Origin: Eublepharis macularius
Taxonomy: Eukaryota > Chordata > Lepidosauria > Squamata > Eublepharidae
Assembly (NCBI RefSeq): GCF_028583425.1
Contig: NC_072795.1
Location: forward strand, 6,657,001 to 6,721,000
Direction of reading: 5' to 3'
Length of the DNA: 64,000 nucleotides
Positions 1 to 21,237 of this stretch are shown here, piece after piece. The notes below the pieces were generated by a model that searched no databases, had not been told where the DNA came from, and saw nothing but the letters and a program-made list of their open reading frames with translations. The translations under genes and the position numbers were made by a program. Each line of letters opens with the position of its first letter. The first letter of the stretch is position 1.

Positions 1-235
1 GCATACAAACGATTTGAGCCTACAAGCGCCTCCCCGCTCGCTTTCTTGGGACGCCGTTTGGTCCCCAGGCGGAACCTTTGTGCGCGGGGAGCGGTTGGCG
101 GGCGGACTGGAGGGCCCGGCGCGCTTCTGCGCGTGCGCACCCCGTTCCTGCCGCTGCCGCCGGCTGCTGTCATGGCGGCCTGAGGAGCGGCGCCGACGGG
201 GACTGAAGGAGCCGGGTTGGGCCGCCAACGGCCAG
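1..235 (+). promoter_or_regulatory. COPS7B: COPS7B CpG-rich promoter and non-coding exon 1
   Basis: The first 300 bases are GC- and CpG-rich and lack a TATA box, as in housekeeping promoters. A palindromic NRF1-type site (TGCGCGTGCGCA) lies at 128-139, and a YY1-type core (ATGGCGGC) starts at 172. The ATG of the YY1 core opens a three-codon upstream ORF (172-183, Met-Ala-Ala-stop). A good splice donor follows: exon sequence ends at 235 and the intron starts with gtgagg. The next acceptor is at 2005-2006, so this exon is entirely 5' untranslated. The transcription start is not visible; it probably lies between the NRF1 site and the YY1 core. Confidence 0.7.
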
Positions 236-385
236 GTGAGGGCGGAGGCTGGAGCGGGGGCGCCGCGACGGGAAGGCTCGCTGGGGAGCCGCCTGGCTCG
301 GTCAGGCCTCTTCGTTAGCTCGGAGGCGGGAAGGAAGGAAGCGCAAGCAGGTGCCCTTCCGTCCTCCCCCTTCCCTCTGGTCTGT

Positions 386-800
386 GTTCTAGAGTTGCCA
401 ATCTCCAGGCAGTGACTGGAGATGCCCTGGGTTTGGGAGTGAAGCTTGAGAGAACGGGAGAGGGAGGGGGAGGAAGGATGCGCAGCCCCCACTCATTAGG
501 TACCCCCTTTCCTACTGCCCCTTGCTTCTGATTTGTTCTTCGGTTGCCAACCTCCAGGTAGTGGCTGGATGTATCCTGGATTTGGGAGTGAAACCTGGGA
601 AGGCGGGGGGGGGGGATGAAGGATGCGCAGCCTCCACTCATTAGGTACCCCCTTTCCTACTGCCCCTTGCTTCTGATTTGTTCTTTGATTGCCAACCTCC
701 AGGTAGTGGCTGGATGTGTCCTGGATTTGGGAGTGAAACCTGGGAAGGCGGGGGGGGGGGGATGAAGGATGCTCAGCCCCCACTCATTAGGTGCTCCTGC
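386..800. repeat. Tandem repeat, about 145-bp unit, roughly three copies
   Basis: A unit containing 'ttgccaacctccaggtag' followed by a G-rich run and 'cactcattaggt' recurs at about 395, 544 and 689, giving periods near 149 and 145. It lies in COPS7B intron 1 just behind the promoter. The G runs at the end of each unit vary in length, so copy number and homopolymers are probably unstable. Confidence 0.8.
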
Positions 801-1579
801 CCCTCCTGCCCTTTTTTGTGGAGTGGAGCTTTAAGCTACAGTTGGCCTGTCTATGGAAATTTGGAAATCCAAGTTGCTGTTTTTGAAAGCCTTTAAGAAT
901 TCTCGAATCTTTCCCGTGTTCTGTTGGGTTTCTGTAACTTTTGTACAACCAATGTGTGTGGGGGTGTTCCTACCTGGATTTTTTCCTGGGCATTTTTCCT
1001 TCCTGGGCATTTTTGCCCCAGGCAACATGCTTAGACTTTGTGAAGCAATAATGGCACGATATGCTTTAATGTGTCACTTACAGTGCCATCCTAACCAAAA
1101 TAACAGCGTGCTAAGCCTATCTGAAGTCAATGGCCTTAGAAAGGTGTCATTCTGCTTAGGACGGCACTAGTCCCTAGCTGGCAATGAAGACCTTGCTAGT
1201 AGTCACAGTGCCTGAAAGTCTTTTCTCATGTGATTGAAGAAAAGCGGTGAAAATGCATTAAAATGTAATGTTGGGTTTTCCAGAGATGTGTGGGGGAGGG
1301 AAAACAATTCTGGATTTTGTGTACCTTCTGTAATATATTTGCATGTAATTGAATTCAGATTTTATCATTGTGGCTGTCCAGAACTTGAGCTGTGCCCCCT
1401 CCCCCAAGAATGGCTCCATGGCAATGAAAGGAGCAGCCCTGAAGAACCATGTTCCTTCACCCAAAAACCATGGAGAGTGACTGCTTGTCAAAGTAAACAT
1501 ACTCTGGCCCTGACAGACTAATGGTCTAACTCAGTATAAGACAGCTCATGTGTTTCTGTGGAGCACATCTGGGTTTCTG

Positions 1580-1790
1580 AGAGGGGTTGTGGCTCATTGG
1601 CAGAGCATTAGCTTGGCACGCAGAAGGTCCCATGTTCAATCCATGGTGTCTCCATTTTCAAGGACCAGGAAGCAAACGATGTGAAAGACCTCTGCCTGAG
1701 ACATTGGAGAGCTGCTGCCAGTTTGAGTAGACAGTACTGATCTTGATGGACCACTGGTCTGTTTCAGTACTTGGCAACTTCATGTGTGTG
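1580..1790 (+). mobile_element. tRNA-derived SINE (tRNA-head type)
   Basis: The head resembles a tRNA promoter: an A-box-like 'gtggctcattggcagagc' is followed by a B-box-like 'gttcaatccatgg'. The body ends in the 'gaccttgatggaccactggtctg' type tail (here 'gatcttgatggaccac'). Copies of the same family occur at 24715-24905, 28861-29045 (reverse) and 47126-47476. Confidence 0.75.
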
Positions 1791-2006
1791 ACCCCTTTTT
1801 CTAGTCTTCCACATGTGTGTGTACGGCTGCTGAATCGCAAGACTGTGCTTCTTAGCTCATCAGCAAGGCATTTCGTCTCTTGTGGATTCCGTTTTTCCAA
1901 ACAGTGGACAAGGCAGGGAGACTTGCATCTGCCATCTTGGCCATACTCCTGTGTTACTTTTAAGCAGTGTGGAAAAATTTCATCACCCGCTTTTTCTTTT
2001 TGATAG

Positions 2007-12286
<10,280 letters not shown>

Positions 12287-13390
12287 CGCCCGCACCAGGA
12301 GGGGGGCACCTGTCCGGCCCCGGGCAGCTCTGGAAGGAGCTGCTGTGGCCCCTCGCGTCTCCTTCCAGCAGGTTCTGGCTCCATCACGGTTCTGTGGGCT
12401 GGAGAATGCAGACCCGGTTCAGACTTTAACCAGCACAGGGCACTGCTGGCTTCCTTCCCCCCTGAGGCGTCTCATGTGCCCCGGGAGGAATTCGAGGGCA
12501 CAGATGAGTCCCAGGATGGGGGCAGGGGGTGGGAATAAGGCCCAGCTTGCGGCCTGGGCCTTCTCCCTGGTCCTCTGCCACGCCTGTCTCTGCCCACACT
12601 CAGAGGCACCAGGGCTCAGCGGAGGGAGGGAGCGCCTGAAGTTTCCCCCCGACTCTTCCGCATACCAAAGGGAACATGCGCCGCTTCTGGCCTAGGAACT
12701 GCCTTGTCTTGTGTCCCCCTGTTCCGTCCCAGTTTTATCTTAGGGTGCAACTCTCTACCTCACGCAAGGAAGGCCAGAGCTCGGCCTGGGCTGTGTTTAC
12801 TAGACGACCTGCTTGCTGCCCTCCTAAGCCCAGAAGCCGCCCGCTGCCTTCCAAGGCCGTGTCCTGCAGCTCTGAAGCGGAGGGGGTGGGGGAAGCCAGA
12901 GGCCCAGCTGCTATTTCAGCCCCCTCCTGCCCTGCCATTATTACAAGGGGCGCGCTGGCAGAGGTTGTGTGTTCTCAATGTGTTCCGTGGTAACTTGTGT
13001 CTCCTCCCCACCCACCTCGCTCCTAAAACCTTAGAAATGTAATATGTTAGATCCTTCCTGGACAGAAGCGAGCAGTTTGAAAGGGATTCCTCCCCCTGGC
13101 ACGACAGTCCAGAACCTCTGGCACGGCTAGTAGAGGCACCCCCCACCCCCACCCCTTGTTCCAGCAAAAGCCTCTGCCATGATTTCAGAACTCGAACTCC
13201 TTTCTGGTTGTGTTTGACCTTTTTTTTTAAAAAAAAAAAAATTATTTTGTACCTTTGTTGGGAGATTTCAGCATTTCAACCTTTGTGTCTTTTGATATTT
13301 GTTACAGACTCATTGAAGGTGGCTTGCACCTAGGTCAGAAGGATTGTGGGGGTTTTTTCTATTAAAAAAAAGGAGGGAAAAAAGGTTTTT
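12287..13390 (+). other. COPS7B: COPS7B 3' UTR (end uncertain)
   Basis: Non-repetitive sequence follows the stop codon. An ATTAAA at 13361-13366, in a T-rich context, is the first plausible polyadenylation signal. No AATAAA was seen before 14.5 kb, so a longer UTR is possible. Confidence 0.55.
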
Positions 13391-14507
13391 ATCATTGAAC
13401 TTCACCATTTTGTAAGACGGGGCTCAAGCGTAACCCTTGGGTGTACAATCGTGAGCTTGAGTTTGGGACAGGCTGCCTGGAATGTCTCTGCCTGACAGCC
13501 TGGGAACTCAGAAGCCCCCTTCGCTTCCTGGAATCCTAGCCTACAGACAGTGCTAGCCTTCAGTGCTTTCTGGTAGTCCACGCTACTAATCCTTTCCACA
13601 GTGAGTGCTTCGTGATGGCCTGAAAGGACTGCCATACTCTTCAGAGTGCCCTCTGCTCTTACTGGCACCCACTCCCCAGGGTATACCTGACCTTTTAAAC
13701 TGGAAATTGAACGGAGCCCTTCTGCAGGCAAAACACACACACACTTGATTTTTCTCCACCACCCCTGAAGTGATTCTAAGATTTAGAAGTCTGCTTCGTC
13801 TCTTGACAGAATTACAACATGAACTGGTGTACTCTGGCCCTTCCTAGGTGGACGCTACGGAAATTTCGTTCCTATGTTTTGGGCTTCGCTGTGGTTCAAA
13901 CGTGGCCTGCGCATCGAGGCGCCCGCTGCTTTCCTCAGATGCCTAAAGTGGGCTGGAAACGTCATCGCTGATACGTACACCTGGCTTTAGCTCTGTCTGA
14001 TGAGCAGAATGCGCAAGGGCAAAATCCTTGCATTAAGTGGGTGTGGAAATGTGCAACCGCTGTGCGCCGCTCAGCCATGCATGGGCTATCCTTTTGTTCT
14101 TACAAGACTCCTTGTGGTGTACTGATGTGCAAGAAATTTACAAGCAGCGTGGATATCCTGGGGCTCTTTTTACTCTTGCGGCAGAGCGCGTTCACTTGCT
14201 TCTGCAGACAGTTGACTGGTCATGTATTGTCAAATATTCCACCAAGTGAAGAGGGCCGTTCATTGTGTAGGGGGCAGCTTTCCTTTTAAACTCTGGTTTG
14301 GTGTCCCTTACAGGCAAGCACAGCAGCGAAGGCTGCTTGACTTAACTCTGCAGCTAGTGATAGGGTGGGGTGGGGGAAATGGAGTGGCGAACTTAGCCAC
14401 AGAACAAGTCTCCTCCCAGTGGTTACCGGGTAGAACTTCAGGCATCTCTAGAGACCAGTCTGCCACCTGCTGCACACTGAGAGAAGCAGCCTCTTAAACA
14501 GACTCCA
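13391..14507. other. Unassigned sequence downstream of COPS7B
   Basis: No exon, repeat family or tandem structure recognised. It may be a longer COPS7B 3' UTR or plain intergenic DNA. A short (AC)n run lies at about 13732-13744. Confidence 0.4.
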
Positions 14508-14937
14508 AGTCTCTCTACGCGAGACGCCTCGGTGCTTGTTCATCAAGTGTAGGGATAGGCAATGTTAGCCAGGAAGCGTAGTTTAAAAAGAGAGATGGCA
14601 GAGATCGCTCCTCAGAGGTTTGTCAGTTTCATCTTCGCCTCCCCAAAGGCTCTGTTAATTTCACCTCTCCGATTTAAAACTGTGTGGATCACAACCAGAG
14701 GGCAGCAAGGAATGGAAATGGGCTGCGGCTGCCTTCCAGAGCCAGGCTTGGACCTGGAAAGGTTACAATGGGCTGAAGTTTCCCTTCTGGCATTTCACAT
14801 CCCCTTCACACAGCTCCAGTGTATAGCAAAGCCTTTGCCCTGCCACCGGCTCTGTCTTTTTAAACTACCCTTCCCAGCTAACATTGCATCTCCCGACACG
14901 TGTTCTTCATGCGTCAGATGTCTCATGTAGAGAGACT
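14508..14937. mobile_element. Long-TIR MITE ('agtctctctac' family), copy 1
   Basis: About 90-base imperfect inverted repeats start AGTCTCTCTAC and include 'gtagtttaaaaag' on each arm. The 430-base copy matches 28412-28848 along its whole length. No coding capacity. The target duplication is not clear. Confidence 0.8.
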
Positions 14938-15019
14938 CTCTAATAGCTGCTCTGTCAGTTTTCATTTTTTTAAAAGGCTGAGCTATCCAGTGGAGTTAGG
15001 ATGAAAGCCCTCCCCAGCC

Positions 15020-15275
15020 CCCAAATTGGAGTGAATCGTTTTATTTGCTTCATTTATACCCCGCTTTTCTCTCCAGTGGGCACCCAGACCAGCTTACAAC
15101 ATTTACCCCCTCTCATTTTATCTTCACATCAGTCCTGTGAGGTAGGTTGATGTGTGTGTCAAAGAGACTGGCCAACAGTCACCCAGCCGTCTTCCAGAAT
15201 AGAGTGGGGAATTGGAACTTGGGTCTCCCAGATCCTGGTCTGACACTAACCGCCGCACCACAGTGCCTCTATAAT
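15020..15275 (-). mobile_element. tRNA-derived SINE (Sauria-like), reverse
   Basis: The reverse complement has a tRNA-like head ('gtgcggcggttagtgtcaga'), 'gggagacccaagttccaatt' and 'ggtaaatgttgtaagctggt', ending in a LINE-like tail. Forward relatives are at 16700-16925 and 53100-53248. Confidence 0.65.
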
Positions 15276-15299
15276 AATAATTTATTATCTCTATTTGCC

Positions 15300-15800
15300 A
15301 TAGTACACCAGATGTTTGGGCTGGAATTTTTGGTCCCTCATCGATTGGGATTTTATCCAAGAATCTAGGAGTCATTGTGGTATCGCCTCGGTATGTGGCA
15401 TGTTCCAAGCAGTGCGGCTGATTTCTACTGGCCAGTCAGTTATCCTGTCTATGCCGATATCGCCTAGGGGTTTAGTTAGTCCTTTTGGAATTTCACCTAG
15501 CGCTCCTATTTCTACCAGAACAACAGTTGTATGTTTCTCCCAGAGATGGTGAACTTCAGATCGTAGATCTTGACATTTGGTTTCTGTCTCTTTTTCTTCA
15601 GCTGTTGCCTAGGATTGCCACATCAATCAATCTGACCTTCTTACTCTCAACTACAGTATTATTAATATTAATATGATTTCCTTTCTCTTTGAGCCTGGAA
15701 CTGGACTTTGACCGCTATATCACAGTCATTTTTTTTAAAGTTAACTTTTCTTTGGTTATCGGGGTAGATATCTCACCTGTTGGTGTAAATCTTTTTTGTT
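15300..15800 (-). mobile_element. Non-LTR retrotransposon relic with restriction-like endonuclease motif
   Basis: The - strand reads, in broken frames, KVRLIDVAILGNS, then VVLVEIGALGEIPKGLTKP, DIGIDRITDWPVEISRTAWN and MPHTEAIPQ. The LIDVAI pattern fits the PD-(D/E)xK restriction-like endonuclease at the C terminus of R2/R4-clade LINEs. Family assignment is from memory. Stops and a frame shift make it non-functional. Confidence 0.55.
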
Positions 15801-16699
15801 CTGATGCTGTTTTAGAAGGATGCCCCCTGCTTGCTTGGCCAGTCAATTGGCCAGGTCTTGTTTGGACTTTTGGATTGGCCCTCAGAAATCCTGAGTCTGC
15901 CCTCTGCCTAAAGAATATTCGAACTGGCCTTGATGGATCCAGCCATGGTTTCTGTAGGCCCACATTCTCTCCCGTAACAACCAGCCCACCACAGTGCCTG
16001 TTGCTTCTTGTGCGAATGCACAGTATGTGCCTAGAACGTAGCGCTGAATCCTGCGTCCTGCAGGGCTTCCGCGGCAGACGTGGCAATGGAGGGAAAAGTT
16101 CTGCGGAGGCTGGATTGTCGAAAGCTGCACTGAAGCTGTGTTAACAAGCAGTGTAGAGGGCATTTTGGTGAAAAGCAAGAAATAGCTGCTTTGAACGTGC
16201 GCACAAAACCCTCCTCGGGACTTGTCGATGGGCTGCATTACACAAAATGTGCTTTTTGGGCTTCTGGCAGGCCAGACAGCGAAGGATCTTCTCGGGGGAG
16301 TTTTTAGCCGTACTGTTTGCAGCCTCAGTGTTTCAGCAGACCGCTTGACATTTTGCTGATAGGTCTTCCAGCTCAGACCTGCCCTCGGGAGGAAATAAAT
16401 TACCTGTGATGGCTTTATTTTTTTAAAAGCTTGACAGTCGGGGCCGAATTTTTCCTTCGAGATCATTTTCTCAAAGTCTGGGGCAAAGTCCTGGAACGGG
16501 GGGAGATGCAGAACGCGTTGCTGCGCCAGATTTCAGGGACAGAAGGGAAGGAACCCTTCCGGTTGGATTGCTGCAAACCCCCTCCATTAATAGGACGTTT
16601 CCCTCCTGTGCAAGAATCCTGCCTGTGCAGGAAGCCTGTTGCGTTGCAGGAGGCCCCTTGCAAGGGAGGAAAGCATCGTTAGCAGAAGGGAGAGGGCAG
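15801..16699. other. No recognised feature
   Basis: Open frames here (for example 15882-16466 on the - strand) show no family motif and no splice-consistent conserved block. Confidence 0.4.
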
Positions 16700-16925
16700 C
16701 ATGGCATAGTGGTTAAAGGATCTGGGAGGCCCGGGCTGAAATCCCTACGATGCCATGGTAGCTCGCTGGATGACCTTGGGCCAGTCACACCCTCTCCGCT
16801 TAACCTACCTTACCGGATTGTTGTGAGGATAAAATGGAGGAAAAGAAGAAGAACGAAGTGAGCTGCTTTGGGTCCCCCATTGGGGAGAATGATGGGACAC
16901 AAGTAAAGTAAATCTGTGGAAACTA
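16700..16925 (+). mobile_element. tRNA-derived SINE (Sauria-like)
   Basis: Head 'gcatggcatagtggttaaagg', B-box region 'gggctgaaatcccta', body 'gatgaccttgggccagtcac', 'ttgtgaggataaaatgg', and a degenerate tail ending 'aagtaaagtaaatc'. Confidence 0.75.
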
Positions 16926-17254
16926 GCCCCTTGCAACCCCCCCCCCATAAAGACGTCACATGGTGGCTGCCATTGACTTCAAGGAGTAGGCCACGTGGGC
17001 TGTGTGTGGCTGGGGGAGTTGGCTCCTGCAGAACACGGGAAGAGGGAATATATGCAGAGGGAGGTGCCACCAGGAACACTGTGTGTAGGGGGGGGAGGCT
17101 ATAAGCAACAAGGAAAAGGGAAATTTAGCAACAGCAAATTGCAGGGCATAGGACCCCGTTCTCCCCAAGGGCGTGGCATGCTCCGAGGACATCCAGAATC
17201 CTTTACGGTGTCATAAAAATGCTGGCGAACACCTGGTTAGCCACTAGTGTGTCA

Positions 17255-17375
17255 TAGGAGATAAGAGTGTCAGACTGGCCCTTGGAGACCTGCGTTCAAA
17301 TCCCCACTCAGCTATGAGTGGCTCCTAGTGGCTCCTGGCCTACTTCACAGGACTTTGTGTGAGGATCAAAGAAGA
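17255..17375 (+). mobile_element. tRNA-derived SINE fragment
   Basis: 'gagtgtcagactggcccttgg', 'cgttcaaatccccactcagc' and 'tgtgaggatcaaa' mark the head and middle of the Sauria-like SINE. Confidence 0.55.
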
Positions 17376-17764
17376 GAGGAGCCACACCAATCCAGCAAAT
17401 GGCAGGACGGAGCTGTAGCCCAGCAGGCCTGCCTCGCAGCTATTGACTGCTGTTCAGAGGTACATGAGTGGAACAGGCCACGCCCTCTGTCGAGATGCTC
17501 GCAGGCAAGATTTTGCAGAGAATGCTGAGTTCCTGATAACTTCCTGTCTTTGCAAAGACTGACCAAGTGTGTTCTCTGCCTGCATCAGGGAGCCACAGCT
17601 GCCCTCTGACAAATCTATGGGTACTACATGCCTGTTTTCACACTCGGCACGTTCACATACTGTGTTTTTGAGCATTCGCATCAAGAGGCCAGTAGCCTCT
17701 GCATTTCAACATTAAATACCCCAAGCCCATGTGGGGTGGGGGATTGAGGAGCAAGGGGTACACA

Positions 17765-17975
17765 TAGGGTTATTTATTTAATGCTGCTTAATCTGCCCTT
17801 CCACCAAAGAGTTCAGAGTGGTACAGGCAGTTCTCCCCTCTTGCAACAACTTCAAGGTAGGTTAGGCTAAAAGAGCAAGTGGCCCACAATCATCTACCTA
17901 GCTCTGTTGCAGACTAGGATTTGAATTTGAGCTGAAGAGATTCCAGTCCAACCCTTCCACCATGCTGGCTGTGCA
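17765..17975 (-). mobile_element. SINE-like repeat, reverse
   Basis: Starts 'tttatttaatgctgcttaat' and passes 'aaggtaggttaggctaaaag', ending in a degenerate tRNA-like head in reverse. Strongly decayed. Confidence 0.45.
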
Positions 17976-19139
17976 TCGGTGCAACTTTACAAACTGAGCA
18001 GGAGGGAGGCTGCCACTTGGTTAGGGTTGGCACAAGAACATGGCACTCGGTCCAGTTTTGAGGACTAGGCTGTAGGTTCAGCTGTTCTGAGCGCTCAGGC
18101 CCAGATCTGACTGCCCCATTTCTCTGTGCTGTTGGTCTGGACGGTTCTCAGTGCCCCTCAAACTGTTTAATGATACGGGGAGGAGCACTGTCCCATTAGC
18201 TCTGTGTCTCCTGTGGTCAATGTTACATTATCTCTCTGAGCTTTCTTACATCATCTGGCTGAACCCAATCGGTGGTTGACTGCGGGGGAGACTAGGGAGG
18301 GGGACTTGGGAGTGATTTTGTGTGACTGAAGGGACATTTTAAAATAGGCAAGAAAATGTAAAGGCGGACAGATACAGAAGCTGTTTAAAGAAAACCTGCG
18401 AGACAAACTGCAGTCCCCCTTAGATAACAATGGCACTGCAAGCAGACATGCCAGGTGCTTTGTGGCTCCACTGCTACTTGTGCGCCGTGCCTGGACAAAT
18501 GTGCTGCTGACATTCCATGCCCTAATCTCTCTTCTTGGGGGTGGGCCCCCAGGGGTCGCTCGGTCCTTGGAGTGCCTGGCAGAGGCGAACCAGAGAAGCC
18601 TCTGGCATTGCTCATGGTGGTGGCATGCTGCCGAAGAGGGGTGGGCAGGCACAGCCTTCCCAGAGGTCCGGGGGCAACAATGCCAAGGAAGGAGCCGTGC
18701 AGGCTTGAGTTTCTGCTGCTGCATTGTGGTGGGCCGTCGTAAAGTCCCAGGGCCTCGACAAGCTGCCCATCAATGGTACCACTGCAGTTACCCTAACATG
18801 ACGTGGGTAGATTTTTCAGCCCGGTGCTCCCATTTGAGTCTCATCCCAATTTAGAGGGCTCCGGTTCCTCTTTCAAGTGCCTTCATCCAACTTGGGAGGT
18901 CTCCAAAGCAGGCCAAGAGCCAGATGTGGCTTCCACTCTGCCTCTCCTAACAGCCCTCTCGTCTCAAGCTGTATAACAACTTTTTGGAAACGGCAGTCCA
19001 CTTGCCACACTGTTGTCCGGCAGGGCAAGGCTCCTGACAAATTATTTAAGCAGCTCAAGCACCAGACAGAAAAGTCCTGTGGGCCAGATGCTTTGACTCT
19101 AGGAAGCTTCTACCCTGAACATTTTGTCCGTGTCTAACA
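17976..19139. other. No recognised feature
   Basis: Unique-looking sequence. The frames of up to 157 codons overlap each other on both strands without family motifs. Confidence 0.4.
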
Positions 19140-19502
19140 GCTAAACTACAAGAGATGAATTACACAAAGGTACACGTGAAGGAAGTCACAACATTAGCCA
19201 GGAAGCTGAGTTTTAAAAGACAGATCGGAAGGCTTTGTCAATTTCTCCTCTCTGCAAAGCCAGCAAAGATGGCTCCTCAGAGGGGTTGTTAATTTCCTCT
19301 TAGCCTTCCAAAGGCTCTGTCAGTTTCACCTCCCCTTCTAGGAGGCGAAGAGGAAATAAGCCCTTGGAGGGGTGCCGGCTCTGTAGAGAAGGGGAATTGG
19401 CAAAGCCTTCCAATCTCTCTTTTAAAACTCAGCTTCCCAGCTAACATTGCAATTCCCTTCCCATGAGCGTCCTTGTGTAAATCGTCTCTTGTAATTTAGC
19501 TC
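19140..19502. mobile_element. Long-TIR MITE related to the 14.5 and 28.4 kb copies
   Basis: Imperfect arms begin 'gctaaactacaagagatg' and return as 'cgtctcttgtaatttagc'. Each arm contains 'ttttaaaaga' and 'ggaaggctttg'. Middle segments share 'aaaggctctgtcagtttcac' with the other copies. Confidence 0.65.
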
Positions 19503-20025
19503 TTAAGGTGCAACTGGACTCAGGGGTCATTTTGTAGAAAAAGAGCCTGAGGAACTCATTAGCATAATTCATTAGCATGACTCATTAGCATATGCCACGC
19601 CTTTTGCCATCACCGGAAGTGTTTCGTTAGTTTAACTGATTTGCATATGCCACACCCCCTGACATCATCTATTCTGGAGGTTTGAGACCCAATCCTGGAC
19701 ATTCAGGGCCAAAATTGGACCCAACATGGCAAAAAGGGGCTGAAAATGGCCAAAAAGGGGCCCAAAATGGTCAGGATCGGGCCACTGCTGAGTGGGAGAG
19801 TGATCCACCACCCGTCAGAGGCCCAATCTGGGCCATTTTGGCCCCAATCCAGGCCGAACCAGGCCCAAAATGGCCGCGAGTCAGGTGGGTGGGGCCACCT
19901 GACATGTGACCTCTTTGGGGAACTGCCAGAACTGCGTTCCTGTGCGTTCTCCCTCGAAATGAGCCCTGACTGGATTCAAATCCTGCTGTTCTACCGCAGA
20001 CCCACACAGCTACCTATCTGAAAAC
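19503..20025 (+). mobile_element. Penelope-like (subfamily B) tail split by a hAT insertion
   Basis: 'taaggtgcaactggact' before 19521 resumes after 19968 as 'actggattcaaatcctgctg', then 'ttctaccgcagacccacaca'. The same text is intact at 39400-39460 and 39590-39650. Confidence 0.65.
19521..19968. mobile_element. hAT-type non-autonomous element, family 3
   Basis: Ends CAGGGGTCATTTTGTAG and AAATGAGCCCTG. The target duplication is actggact/actggatt (19513-19520 and 19969-19976), 7 of 8 matching. The interior is rich in short 'ggcc/aaaatgg' repeats. A second copy lies at 52403-52859. Confidence 0.85.
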
Positions 20026-20044
20026 AAGTTTGCACTTTTTAAGC

Positions 20045-20618
20045 TAACAATCTTCTGTCGATACAATAAAAGAAAGACAGCTTGCAAATTGTACATGGAA
20101 TGATTTTTTTGTCATTTTTTCAAACTATTTCAAACAAAAAAAAAACAGTTACAATGCTAGACTCCTTTTTTCATTTAGTTACATAAATAAAATTTTTTAT
20201 AAATATCTCTTTATAAACAATATATAAATAGCTTTACAACATAAATACATTTATGCGTGACATGAATGTACAAACAGCAACTGTATGGGATATAGCTGGC
20301 TTCCTCAGTCTCTGGGAATGGAAGAGTCCCTTGTCATGACGGGTAGCGGGAGGGAGGAGTTTGGGGTGAGTATATGTGTGTATATATAGATATATGGGTT
20401 AAGATAGGAAGGGAGAATATGGATTTCAAAAACAAAACGAGCCCACCCGACCCCCAAATTGCTGGTTCTGTCACAAGGCCTCGTACCAACAGGGTGTGCC
20501 AAGCCAGGCCTGCTGTCTCTTGCTTGGCGGTCCATCAGCGGTGACCCAGAAGTATTGTGAGAAGATGTTCAAAAATGTCCGCCGAGAAGGACGAGGGGAT
20601 TCAGAAGGAGTGTGAGAC
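20045..20618 (-). other. NPPC: Candidate distal 3' UTR exon of NPPC
   Basis: This is a non-repetitive block between repeats. On the - strand it opens after a strong acceptor (tgtttgtctgctatccttcc-AG, ending at 20619) and continues for about 570 bases. It becomes AU-rich with several ATTTA/TATTTAT motifs (about 20160-20250), typical of unstable mRNAs. A donor-type GTGAGT lies 41 bases after the NPPC stop (intron starting at 33967), which would require a splice in the 3' UTR. No AATAAA was found on this strand; TATAAA and AATGAA variants are present. Linking it to NPPC is inference. It could be another untranslated or conserved element. Confidence 0.4.
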
Positions 20619-20862
20619 CTGGAAGGATAGCAGACAAACACCCCATTAAGCTCCCCCCAGTTCACTAGCTTGGTTCACACGTGCCTCTTCCTCCCAAGAT
20701 GATGACGCCGTCAAACGTGAAGAAGCTGCTCCTCGCAGACCAAACGGGCATGACCTGTCCATACCATTTCCAACGTCATCCATTTTTATCCCACTCTTTA
20801 CTGAAGAAGCTCAGGGTATAATATAGTCTCCCCTGCCCGCAATTTGGTGCTCAAAACAACCC

Positions 20863-21165
20863 AAATAGAAAAAAGTCCAAAGAATAGGGGACATATATAA
20901 GTAATAACTAGCAGAGGTCCCCTATAACAAATTCAAACTACCAATTGGTCTCAACAAGTTCTTTTTAGATTCAAAGTGCAAAATGGGCAAAATGTTATTG
21001 TAATGTTATTGCAAAATGTGCAAAATGTTATTGTAATGTTATTGTATTAGTTGCAATTAATGGCTGTGGATGTAATGTTTGCACATTTTGCACTTTGAAT
21101 CTAAAAAGAACTTGTTGAGACCAATTGATAGTTTGAATTTGTTATAGGGGACCTCTGCTAGTTAT
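20863..21165. mobile_element. Fold-back element with 15-bp direct repeats
   Basis: Two arms of about 85 bases with almost no mismatch (from 'ataactagcagaggtcc' at about 20904 to the mirrored end near 21165) enclose an AT-rich loop with repeated 'aaatgttattgtaatg'. The direct repeat tgctcaaaacaaccc (20848-20862 and 21166-21180) marks insertion into a reverse SINE relic. No coding content. Confidence 0.8.
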
Positions 21166-21237
21166 TGCTCAAAACAACCCTGCAAGGTAGAGAGAAAACT
21201 ACCAGCCCAGTATTACCTAGAGGGTACCAAAGGGGAA

